Shown one piece after another: positions 7,247-14,890 of a DNA stretch of 15,280 nucleotides (the stretch's first letter is position 1; each line of letters starts with the position of its first letter). The notes beneath the pieces are model-generated. The model made no database searches. It was not told the DNA's origin and was given only the letters and a program-made list of their open reading frames with translations. The translations under genes were made by a program, and so were the position numbers. Origin of the DNA: Stephanodiscus triporus (lineage: Eukaryota > Bacillariophyta > Thalassiosirophyceae > Thalassiosirales > Thalassiosiraceae); contig JALLAZ010000452.1 in NCBI GenBank assembly GCA_036939755.1, forward strand, positions 1 to 15,280, written 5' to 3'.

Positions 7247-9034
7247 ATGAGGAAGTATCGCCTGGTGGCCAAGAAGGGTGAGGGAACCTTCAGCGAGGTC
7301 ATTAAGGCGCAGAACATCAAGTCGGGGACCTTCCACGCCATAAAATGCATGAAGAGCACGTACACCAGTGCAGACCAGGTGAGGTCTTATTTTCGTGGCT
7401 CGATTCATCGCGTTCTGTAATCAAGTACAATAGCGAGACATTTCAGCTCCATCGTTTTTTGCCTCTTTCGACGTGTCGGATGCACCAGGTGAATAGTCTG
7501 AGAGAAATCCAGGCTATCAAACGTCTTAGTCCGCATCCGAATATTATCACACTCGAGGAAGTTTTATTCGACCCTCCGAGTGGAAGACTGGCTCTTGTAT
7601 TCGAGCTGCTGGAGGGTAACCTATACGAGTTAATGAAAGGTAAGTTGTCACGTTAACTGACACTGATGGTAATTATTGTCTATTGTACCTTCGCAGATTA
7701 ATTCACTTATGATTGATTCCACCAAAACAGATCGCCGCCAACACTTTGATGAATCCACAGTAAAGTCGTTCATGAGACAAATCTGTACTGCTTTGAATCA
7801 CATGCACGCGAAGGGCATTTTCCATCGAGACATTAAGGTGCGCCGATAACCTCTTCGATGTATCGCGAGTAGTTCTTCTCCCATCGTTAACTACTCGCTG
7901 TCTCTTTTCTGTTGTATTGCCGTTGTATTATAGCCCGAGAACATACTAGTAGACAAGCGTGGCAAGCATTTGAAGCTCGCCGACTTTGGGTCTGTCAGAG
8001 GAATCAATAGCAAGCCGCCATTCACGGAGTACATCTCCACCAGATGGTATCGTCCTCCGGAATGTCTTCTGACGTGTGGGATGTATGGCAAGGAAATGGA
8101 TATTTGGGGGGCTGGCTGCATAATGTTTGAATTGTCGGCTCTGTATCCGCTGTTTCCCGGATCCGATGAAGCGGACCAAATTTATCGAATACACAGCGTC
8201 CTAGGCACTCCCAACGCGAACATTGTGTCAAAACTACGTAAACACGCCCCGCCGCAGGCTAGTTTCACATTCCCGCACCAGGAAGGCATCAGCCTATCGA
8301 AGCTGATACCGAGTGCGTCTGAAACCTATCTAGATCTGTTGACCCGATCAATAGCCTACGATGCACCCGAGCGAATAACAGCTGAGGAGGCGTTGAAACA
8401 TCCTTATTTCGTTGGTGGCGATACCTTTCCATCGGCCACAGTCAAAAGCAACACCGACGCAACTAAGGCAATATCTCACCGGGCAAAGATCACAAGCTTC
8501 GTACCTAATCCGACTAAGATTTCAGAGTTGAAAAAAGCCCCAGAAACAGTTGTTCAAGAAGCCAAGGCCGAATCGCAGATGACGAAGCCCAGATCTATGG
8601 TTTCGATTTTGTTGGCTCGAGTGCGTTCCATCTCTTGTACATCTTTTGCATACATTAACACTTTTTTGTTACACACAGATTTTTCCTCAATTCCTATTTT
8701 GTCTCTCCTGACCGCTACTTAAAATCAGAATAAAACGAATGAGATTGCTCAAGAATCGAGAGCCAGGAACAGTTCTTTCAACAGAAAAGCTTATATTCAC
8801 GATGGTTCGCTACACAAGGAAAGAACAGCAAAGAGATCCAACCTCCCCAAGCTAAAGGCATTGATCCCGGAAAACAAGAGTAGCGATGATAGCCCAATCC
8901 ACAAAAAGAACACAAAGTTTTCACACATCCGATCTTCTGGGTATGGATCATCGGCAATTGCTCCCACAGAGTCAAATTCAGAAACATTCAAAAAGAAAGT
9001 AAAACTACCACCTTTGGGACGAGATTGTAGATGA
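7247..9034 (+). CDS. MOK: MOK-type (RCK/MAK family) Ser/Thr protein kinase (5 exons)
   Basis: Exons are 7247-7378, 7489-7639, 7731-7837, 7934-8620 and 8729-9034, giving 1383 nt and 460 residues. The four GT-AG introns measure 110, 91, 96 and 108 nt. The ATG follows an in-frame TAG at 7238. Kinase domain is about 4-289: Gly loop GEGTFSEV 11-18, ATP lysine K33 in AIK, alpha-C Glu E50 in SLREIQ, HRDIKPEN 126-133 with catalytic D128, DFG 147-149, TEY 161-163, then YISTRWYRPPE, and final HPYF 286-289. The LREIQAIKRLSPHPNI and FGS signatures and the TEY loop place it with MOK and its relatives MAK and ICK, CMGC kinases linked to ciliary length and stress signalling in other eukaryotes. The basic C-tail (290-460) matches nothing known to me. 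Exon 5 is supported by 101 stop-free codons in phase. A flagellar role in male gametes is inference. Confidence 0.9.
8621..8728 (+). other. Intron 4 of the kinase gene (108 nt)
   Basis: Donor GTGCGTTCCA and acceptor CTTAAAATCAG flank an intron whose length is a multiple of three but which contains an in-frame TAA. Retention would end the protein 34 residues after exon 4 with a hydrophobic tail instead of the basic exon-5 tail. Confidence 0.75.
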
Positions 9035-9043
9035 CATAATAGG

Positions 9044-9571
9044 TCAGGGATTATATGTCTCTGCCGTCCGCTCTACCTCAAGGGCGTGGACATGCCGCAT
9101 CTTAGCGAACATCGCTGTAGCGGCAAACACTAATGCCGAAGCACCAACCAGAAATCCAGCATATATGAGCATTTTCCCGTTATTACCGTCGCCACTTGCA
9201 GCATCAATGTCTAGAGTTTCCGTGGGACGTTCCATCATCAAGAGAGACATCGAAAAGTCGAAGTCCGACTCTGTAATTGGCATAGACATGGACATACCAA
9301 CGCGAAATTCTGTAAGCATAGATAGACTGGATATGTCAACACCCTCCACCAACTTCCTCGTCTCTTGCTTGATACCTGTACTCTTCTTGCGCAGCATTTT
9401 TTGTTGCCCTTTCAACGACGCTCCTGATTCGCGATGATGCTGCACTTTCCCATTGGCACTACGGTAACGCTTGGGTATGTTGGAAAGCTGTGCATGAGTG
9501 ATTGATGCCGCCAAAAACATTGTCGTGTAGCGAAGGGCGATATTGATTCTTGAGTTGGATTGAGAGACCAT
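9044..9571 (-). CDS. Small single-pass secretory-pathway protein with RXL and MSMSMP motifs
   Basis: Single exon, 175 residues. Residues 1-27 form a signal peptide (hydrophobic core IALRYTTMFLAASI, likely cleavage after THA, leaving Q28). Residues 33-73 are basic (PKRYR, RKKSTGIKQETRK) and include R72-K73-L74, an R-x-L tripeptide. A Ser/Met stretch GMSMSMPI (92-99) and FSMSLLMM (106-113) follows, then an acidic and Gly-rich spacer. A strong membrane helix lies at about 133-156, with a short cytoplasmic tail ending ETYNP. Topology should be type I. It resembles the divergent gene at 10136 in signal peptide, A-Q-L and P-K-R after cleavage, RXL and MSMS. R-x-L processing sites and Lys/Ser-rich stretches are known in diatom silica-associated proteins, so a silica-vesicle or surface role is possible but unproven. 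The gene converges with the kinase gene, with only 9 bp between stop codons. Confidence 0.7.
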   Translation of the reverse strand: MVSQSNSRINIALRYTTMFLAASITHAQLSNIPKRYRSANGKVQHHRESGASLKGQQKMLRKKSTGIKQETRKLVEGVDISSLSMLTEFRVGMSMSMPITESDFDFSMSLLMMERPTETLDIDAASGDGNNGKMLIYAGFLVGASALVFAATAMFAKMRHVHALEVERTAETYNP

Positions 9572-10135
9572 CTTTACAATTGCCTCAGTTGACTGCTAGA
9601 GGTATTTTGGTACTTAAGAGTTGAAAGGATATACGAATTTTTATGGGGGTCGACTGTGCTCGATCAATGTGGAGAGGCGGGTGTGTCTGGCGGTGTGAAA
9701 GTTCAAAGTTGGCGGCAAGTCGTGGCTTAATTTGTGTCGCTTTTTCCCTCCTCGCGAAATCGAAGCAGAGTAGAGTATGTGCCATTTGGTGCGCCATACT
9801 CTTCCTACGACACTGGTACGTACCAGAAGTAGAGATAGACCAACGGCGAGAAGCAGTAACGATAATAATATGTGCCATACACATCTATCTCTCTACCTCT
9901 AGGTAGGTAGTGCTAGAGTATTAAGAAGAGTACTCTAGAGTAAAAGAGAGCTGGCAAACACCATCCACACCGTACACACTCTACACAGGAATCAATACGC
10001 TTTGCCGGCGGTGGCATCTCAAAAACATCAGAAGGAAGCGTCGCGTCGCCGACGACCACATCGTGGCTCATTTTTTTCAAAGCCACAGTTCATGTTGCAG
10101 TTTCTTCGACGAATACACACTCCTCTCCAGCAAAA
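9572..10135. promoter_or_regulatory. Shared divergent promoter of the two small secretory genes
   Basis: These 564 bp lie between divergent ATGs at 9571 and 10136. They include an 8-bp inverted repeat CTAGAGTA/TACTCTAG (9913-9920 and 9931-9938, 10-nt spacer), within a broader cluster of AGAGTA and CTCTAG words. The frames at 9585-9906 on both strands are unsupported. Co-regulation of the pair is an inference from the arrangement. Confidence 0.5.
9913..9938. repeat. 8-bp inverted repeat in the divergent promoter
   Basis: CTAGAGTA and TACTCTAG are exact reverse complements separated by TTAAGAAGAG. Being symmetric and placed between two divergent genes, it is a candidate binding site for a dimeric factor, although 8 bp can arise by chance. 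Confidence 0.5.
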
Positions 10136-10516
10136 ATGATCAAGTCCATCCTCCTCGTCTGCCTCTGCGCCGTCAACATCTCGACTGCTCAGCTCGTCGG
10201 TGTGGTCCCAAAACGCATCCGCGAAAAAACCACCGCTGTTCGTTCCTCGACTGAGCACAAAGATGAATCATTTGGCCAGTACAAGCCAAACTTGAGAACT
10301 GGCAACACAGAAAGGTTTCTTCACGGGGAGGGAGAAGGGATCAAGTATATGTCTATGTCCGTTCCGCTGGTGCAGGCGCAGGCTTCTTTGTCCCTCCCTT
10401 CCGATGAAGATACGGAGACTTCCTTTCCAACTTACTCTCCTACGACGACTCCCGTTCCTACCTCTTCCAACGCGACTTCTTTTCCTACCTTTAATCCAAC
10501 CACCGAAGGAAGCTGA
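10136..10516 (+). CDS. Small secreted protein with RXL, MSMS and Ser/Thr/Pro-rich end
   Basis: Single exon, 126 residues. Signal peptide 1-18 (IKSILLVCLCAVNISTA) leaves Q19-L20. Then come P25-K26-R27, a basic and Ser-rich stretch, R60-F61-L62 (an R-x-L tripeptide), an acidic Gly turn, and Y-M-S-M-S-V-P at 71-77. The end (about 96-126) is Ser/Thr/Pro-rich with two S-F-P-T-[YF]-x-P-T-T copies and one N-glycosylation sequon (N112-A-T), a style common in diatom extracellular proteins. Unlike its divergent neighbour at 9044-9571 it has no membrane helix. The frame ends in TGA, but a strongly acidic sequence continues in another frame to 10697, suggesting a frameshift or an unrecognised alternative end. 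No xGT codon sits late enough to splice the two in phase. Function unknown; surface or silica association is a guess from motifs. Confidence 0.65.
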   Translation: MIKSILLVCLCAVNISTAQLVGVVPKRIREKTTAVRSSTEHKDESFGQYKPNLRTGNTERFLHGEGEGIKYMSMSVPLVQAQASLSLPSDEDTETSFPTYSPTTTPVPTSSNATSFPTFNPTTEGS

Positions 10517-10697
10517 ATCGACCCTAATCCTCACACCCCTTCATTCAGAGAATGACAGCATTGACGAAAGGTTGGAAGACGCAGAAGTGGAGGAGGACGA
10601 CGAGGAAAATGAGAGCGACCATGATGAGTATTTGTCCGAAGATGACATCGGGGTAGAATATGACGAAAGTGACAACGATGACGACGAGTACAATTAG
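10509..10697 (+). other. Acidic coding-like tail in a shifted frame
   Basis: Reading in the frame that starts E-A-E-S-T-L gives about 62 residues dominated by Asp and Glu (for example EDAEVEEDDEENESDHDEY) up to TAG at 10695-10697. The frame overlaps the stop of the upstream secreted-protein gene. Acidic tails after Ser/Thr/Pro-rich regions are plausible in diatom surface proteins, so a one-base shift near 10500 in this copy or in the sequence could have separated it. It might also be a chance effect of GA-rich DNA. Confidence 0.4.
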
Positions 10698-10740
10698 ACC
10701 GACCGTGATTAGTATTCGTTCGAAGATAACATCGGGGTAG
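10617..10740 (+). repeat. Degenerate 84-bp-period direct repeat
   Basis: A 40-bp segment at 10617-10656 (starting GACCATGATGAGTATTTG) recurs at 10701-10740 with 5 mismatches. The first copy is in the open acidic frame; the second lies after the stop and carries a TAG where the first has GAG. This indicates an old duplication whose second unit is no longer coding. Confidence 0.75.
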
Positions 10741-11081
10741 GCCAGGGGTGGGAACAATAGCGGCAGGAACAAGGCAAATGTGTCTATCCTAATTATACAG
10801 AGTAGAATTATCTGTATTATTATTCATTATTTATTGAACAAAAATTTGCGAGCATACTAACATCCATGGGATGGGGATATGTCCACCCCGGCCCCCAACG
10901 ATCAAAAAAGTTTGTTTTGAGAGTCAGTTCACTTTCGAAAATATTATGCGCAATGTATGTAGTTTTGCTAATCGGCACCAAACGGGACCATAGTAGTTTT
11001 ACTAGTTCGTTAAACTAGCTCTTTGAACTACATACTTTACACTGTCCCCTACCAAAAGTACACGACATGTTCATTTGCTCA
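10741..11081. other. Intergenic region between convergent genes
   Basis: This 341-bp stretch lies 3' of both the secreted-protein gene and the ABC1 kinase gene. It has an AT-rich part (TTATTATTCATTATTTATTG at about 10819-10838) and an 81-bp nested inverted repeat at 10955-11035. No gene is seen. Confidence 0.5.
10955..11035. repeat. Nested inverted repeat (10-bp arms, 81 bp overall)
   Basis: GTATGTAGTT (10955-10964) pairs exactly with AACTACATAC (11026-11035), and the match can be extended outward with one mismatch. Inside, GCTA/TAGC can pair, and CTAGTT/AACTAG forms a second small hairpin. It lies beyond the 3' end of the minus-strand kinase gene (stop at 11084-11082) and could be a folded 3' UTR element or a small element remnant. 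Confidence 0.5.
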
Positions 11082-13531
11082 TCACCTGACCAACCTTGAT
11101 GATGCCCAATTCAAACCTCTTGAGAGGGCTTTTTCGGTCAATCTTACCCCCAGCAGTGACCCAAACTCACGCAACTGCGGAGAATACTCCCGGATGACCG
11201 GGATCAGTTTTCGCAAGCGCTGACTGTTTCGCTGCAGTCCATCGCCAGTGGGAGATAAGGCTGCGTCAAAATCTCCAACCAAGAATTTTGAGAGCTTCCT
11301 CATCTGTTGCACCATCTATTATGCAGGAAAATAAGGTGTGGGATTGTTTGAGAAAGCACGACAACTTGTTTCAAGTATGAGCTACCACTCAGTGAGAAAT
11401 TCCAACGACTCACCCGCTTGTCCTGAGTGCTCAACACAGGATTCATGGCCCGAATAAATGATGGCATAGGTAGATTGTTAAGCCCTAGCGTCTTCAGTAG
11501 CTCCTGACTTGCATCTCTTCCTGACGCATCGACGAAGTTCACGGCCTCCTCTGTAATAAACTCACGAAAGACATAGCCCTCTGGCGAGAAGAAGAACCGC
11601 AAAGCCTCTCGAACGGTACGCTGATCTCTCTCAGACTGACCTTCTTCTCGAAGTTTGACACCCAAAGCCGACGAGTATCCATCAATAGCTCCCAGTCCAT
11701 CTGCCACACTGGTATCACGCGACGCCAGTGAAACCAGACCTTTTTTATTGGGCTGGGGGCTGGATTCTCCCGGGAGAGACTTAGTGCCAGCAAAGTCGCC
11801 AGCTACTCCAAGATTCACCGACCCCCGAACTCCATCAACCTTGAAGGCTGATCCATCACCCTCGTCCTTAACTGCTGTAAATTTTTCAAGCGCTTGCAGC
11901 AAATCAATCAGCTTTTCGGCATCAAAAGAACCTTCATTTCCATAGACCATGTACCGAAGTGCAGCCTTCAGCCTTGGACTGTTGTCTGTCATGAGCCTTC
12001 GAGCAATGTACGGGTACGCCTCGTCAATAATTGCGAATTCAGGATTGCCAACGAGTGCTATCCCCTCCAACTTTGCAAGCAATTATACCATAGAAAAAAG
12101 GAGGTGAGAAACGCCAGTGCACATGGCTGCAATATCACTATATCAACTCAAGCACTTACCACTCCTATCGCACGAATAACTAAGGCAAAGTATGGAGGAA
12201 TCCTGAAAGGCTGAAGACAAGTAATGGAGCACAAACATAAGGTATAGTAAGACAACTAGCAGGACAAGGCAAACATCGAACAATATCAACAGGTAACAAG
12301 TGACTTACATACTCAAATGTGATCTCTGCCAAATCAGCCGCAAGCTCTTGAAAGTTAATGCTCTTAGCTCCTCCTCCAGCCAACGCCGCATCGAACACTT
12401 TAGTAAGAGCTGGAACTATTGGTCGCGTGTCAGTGCCCTCTGGGATAAAGTCTAAGTTAATGAAGTCTTGGCCGATTTCGGTGTAATCTCGATTGAGCAA
12501 GTGGGCGATAGCTTCGATCATTCCATACTTCTGATTATCCGTCACTTCGGTCATCAACCCAAAGTCCAAGATTGCAAGTTTCCCGTCATTCGTTCTCATC
12601 ATATTTCCTGGTAGCGGCAGCAAATAACTGTGTCGGCTTTCAAACTGTACCCTATGATATTAATGGTTCGGAGTGAAATACGAGAAATACTTACCTGGAT
12701 GCGGATCAGCTGAAATAGGTTCGGGAGGAGGTGACATTTGTGTGAGGGACGGGAGGAGTGAAGCACAGATTGGCACCCCGAGCAACTCACCGTGAAAGAA
12801 GCCGAAATCAAGCAATTGGGTCAGGTAGGTGATCACTCCCAAGTTCACCAATGCCCCGACGTCGTCCGCCGTGCTCTGACTCAACTTCTCCCCCTCGATC
12901 CACTCCGCGACGTGAACGCGTCGCGAGGTATACTCGGGGTAGTTTCGAGGAATCACGACATCCGGCAGCACCCTCATCTGCTCCTTCATCTTCTCGCCGT
13001 TAAGGCACTCGAGGTTGTAATCTAGCTCTTGGTAAAAGCGGAATGCGAACTCGTCGAGCAACGCCACGGCGTCCAGGCGGTCCGACAACGCGGGGAATTT
13101 GCGCAGGAACAAGCCGAGCTGACGGGCGAGGTACAAATCGAGCGAAACCGTTTCCAATACCTTCGGCCTCTGGACCTTGACCGCCACTGTATCCTCATTT
13201 GACCGGAGCGTGGCTCGATACTGATGAACGAAACGAGTAAAAACGCAGAGAGGACACGAGCATTAAAAAGTTTTGACGCATATTATTTTGGTATGGATCA
13301 CGAATGCCATCATGAACTTACGACTTGTCCGAGGCTCGCCGCGGCCACCGGTTCGGGCGTTATGAAGCTGAAAACTTCGTCGACCGGCCTGCCCAGTTCC
13401 CTTTCCATCGTCGCGAAGGCGATCTTGGAATCGAAGCTGGGGACCTTATCGCACAACTTCTGCAATTCCACCATGCTCCTCGGACTCAGGATATCTGGTC
13501 GGATGGACAGCGCCTGGTTGTCGGGGAGAGA

Positions 13532-13574
<43 letters not shown>

Positions 13575-14284
13575 AAATACGCACGCAATGAGAGGGTAGT
13601 TAGATGGCGATCCATCGGCGCATATATGTTACCATACTAAGTGGATATATATCATCCAATCAAAAAGCGAATCCTCACCTGCCCCAGCTTGATGAAGAAG
13701 GGCCCGAGACTGGTGATGGTATCCCTGAGCTCTCCTGCGCGCTTCACCTCCCAGTCCGGATCGGACTTCAGCCGTCCCGTGAAGGAATCGTACGCGAAAT
13801 TGAACAGGACGTTCCCCCCCGTGGTCAAGATCTGCGCGATCCTTGCGGCTATCAACTGCGGACGCTTCGCGAAGAATTTCTGGAGTGCGATCGGATCGTA
13901 ATCGTATGGCAACCTGTCCTCCGCCCCGCTCCTCTCCCGTCCGCCGCTCGCGGCGTCGCCAACCCCGTCGACGTCGTCGAACTCGACCAACTTCATCTCC
14001 AAGCCCCTGACCTGCTCGTCGTCGTCGTTTATGTTCTTCCCCCTCAGCGCCTGCATGATCAAATTCGCGTCCTCGTTCTCGGACGCGATCTGCGATCGCA
14101 TCTCCGCCATTTGTCTTGAGAGCTCGGACGCCGCCGCCGGACGGCGTTCTCTCGTCGACATGCGCAATCCCGTATCGCGACGGTGGATTTTCGGTAACCG
14201 GTTGTTATCGATCGGCGCGCGGAAGGCGAAGGCGGCCGTCGCCGTGGCGGCGACGAAGCCGATCGCGTGGGAGTGAATCCTCAT
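11082..14284 (-). CDS. Plastid-targeted ABC1K/UbiB-type atypical kinase (8 exons)
   Basis: Exons (minus strand) are 14284-13679, 13513-13322, 13220-12791, 12709-12695, 12607-12309, 12210-12160, 12070-11414 and 11315-11082: 2484 nt, 827 residues. All seven introns are GT-AG. The N-terminus (1-24) is a signal peptide ending T-A-A-F-A/F-R-A-P, the diatom plastid import junction with Phe at +1. ABC1 hallmarks: K-L-G-Q 199-202 then A-L-S-I-R-P-D; A-A-A-S-L-G-Q-V 259-266; ATP lysine K281 in VAVKVQRP; E-L-D 331-333; H-A-D-P-H-P-G-N 409-416 with catalytic D411; D-F-G 429-431. The C-terminal extension (about 570-827) resembles plant and cyanobacterial ABC1K proteins (GSFDAEKLIDLLQALEKF). Plastid ABC1Ks act at plastoglobules or thylakoids in prenylquinone and tocopherol homeostasis; that role here is by family. 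The start is the first ATG and gives a sensible presequence. Family clade within ABC1K not resolved. Confidence 0.92.
12695..12709 (-). other. 15-nt micro-exon (exon 4) of the ABC1 kinase
   Basis: The sequence CTGATCCGCATCCAG is bounded by acceptor TATTTCAG and donor GTAAGT. Together with one base from each neighbouring exon it encodes A-D-P-H-P-G of the conserved H-A-D-P-H-P-G-N catalytic loop. Without it the frame is kept (15 nt) but the catalytic Asp is lost. Confidence 0.9.
12710..12790 (-). other. 81-nt stop-free intron 3 of the ABC1 kinase
   Basis: The GT-AG intron (donor GTGAGTTG) is 27 codons long and has no stop in the reading frame. Retention would insert 27 residues rich in Leu, Ser and Pro directly between catalytic-loop H409 and A410, without breaking the frame into the micro-exon. 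Confidence 0.88.
13539..13572. repeat. (AG)17 microsatellite, (CT)17 on the coding strand
   Basis: A perfect dinucleotide run lies in intron 1 (13514-13678) of the ABC1 kinase gene and is extended by imperfect GA units to about 13526. On the transcribed sense it forms a CT tract about 25 nt before the acceptor GACAACCAG, where a polypyrimidine tract is expected. Confidence 0.95.
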
Positions 14285-14657
14285 GGCTTCGATGTGTGGG
14301 TTATCCAATAGTTCGTGTTCCTTGCAACTTAGAGTATCTACTTACAAGCGACGACGAGGGGCTGATGGTGCGGTGGTGTTGTGATTCGGGGTTGGTGTTC
14401 GTTGCGCTGAGCGCACTCCTTTCTGACTCCTCTCTCTCTCGTCTTATGGAGCATCGTCACCGTCATCGTGGGAGTTCTGTTCTTACTTGGGCACACACGT
14501 GTTCAATTGAACGTCTGCTCTAACCAGTCAGCAAGGAAAAGGCGCGTCTTCTCCCGCCGAACGGAGAGGCACTGTATGTTTGACCTCATTTGACCACCTC
14601 TAATTGGGGGAGCATAATATCTCAGGTTCCACTGCAGGTCGACGACCTTACTTTTTA

Positions 14658-14700
14658 ATCCTATCCCACAGTTCATTGAGAGCAAACTGTGGGATAGGAT
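14658..14700. repeat. Perfect 16-bp stem, 11-nt loop hairpin
   Basis: ATCCTATCCCACAGTT (14658-14673) is the exact reverse complement of AACTGTGGGATAGGAT (14685-14700), with loop CATTGAGAGCA. It is the strongest local palindrome in the window. No neighbouring gene model explains it. Confidence 0.9.
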
Positions 14701-14880
14701 CAAAAATGGAGTCAATTGTATGGGTATGGATAGAAGATGCTGAGATATAAATATAAGCGTCCTCAATTCAGAGGTGGGCGGGGTGAATGGCAACTTGTGG
14801 TTATTTTACTTCAGTAACTTTACAATCTAAAGTAGAATCCAATAAACTTAAGTTTTTGAAACTAACAATGAATGTGAAGA

Positions 14881-14890
14881 TACTTACCTG
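14881..14890 (-). other. Candidate 5' splice site on the minus strand
   Basis: Reading the minus strand gives GGCAG/GTAAGTATC, which matches the strongest donors used by the ABC1 kinase gene. It could end a 5' UTR exon of that gene or an exon of another minus-strand gene entering from the right. The nearest plausible acceptor, CCACAAG at 14800-14794, would define a 94-nt intron. Confidence 0.35.

Noticed and set aside
7970..8722. Kinase ending at 8722 with a hydrophobic tail
   Set aside because: A GTGCGT donor at 8621 and an acceptor at 8728 join in phase to 101 open codons, so the 8722 end is read as intron retention at most.
11023..11223. 66-codon plus-strand frame at the ABC1K 3' end
   Set aside because: It is mostly antisense to ABC1K exon 8, and has no supporting motif.
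12792..13025. 77-codon plus-strand frame in ABC1K exon 3
   Set aside because: It is antisense to the conserved ExD and hinge region of the ABC1 domain and carries no motif of its own.
13604..14119. 171-codon plus-strand frame opposite ABC1K exon 1
   Set aside because: It has no motif and is explained by the antisense of a conserved ABC1 domain and high GC.
14285..14308. TTG start upstream of the ABC1K ATG
   Set aside because: The ATG at 14284 gives a proper signal peptide and plastid cleavage motif; the upstream codons add charged residues before it.
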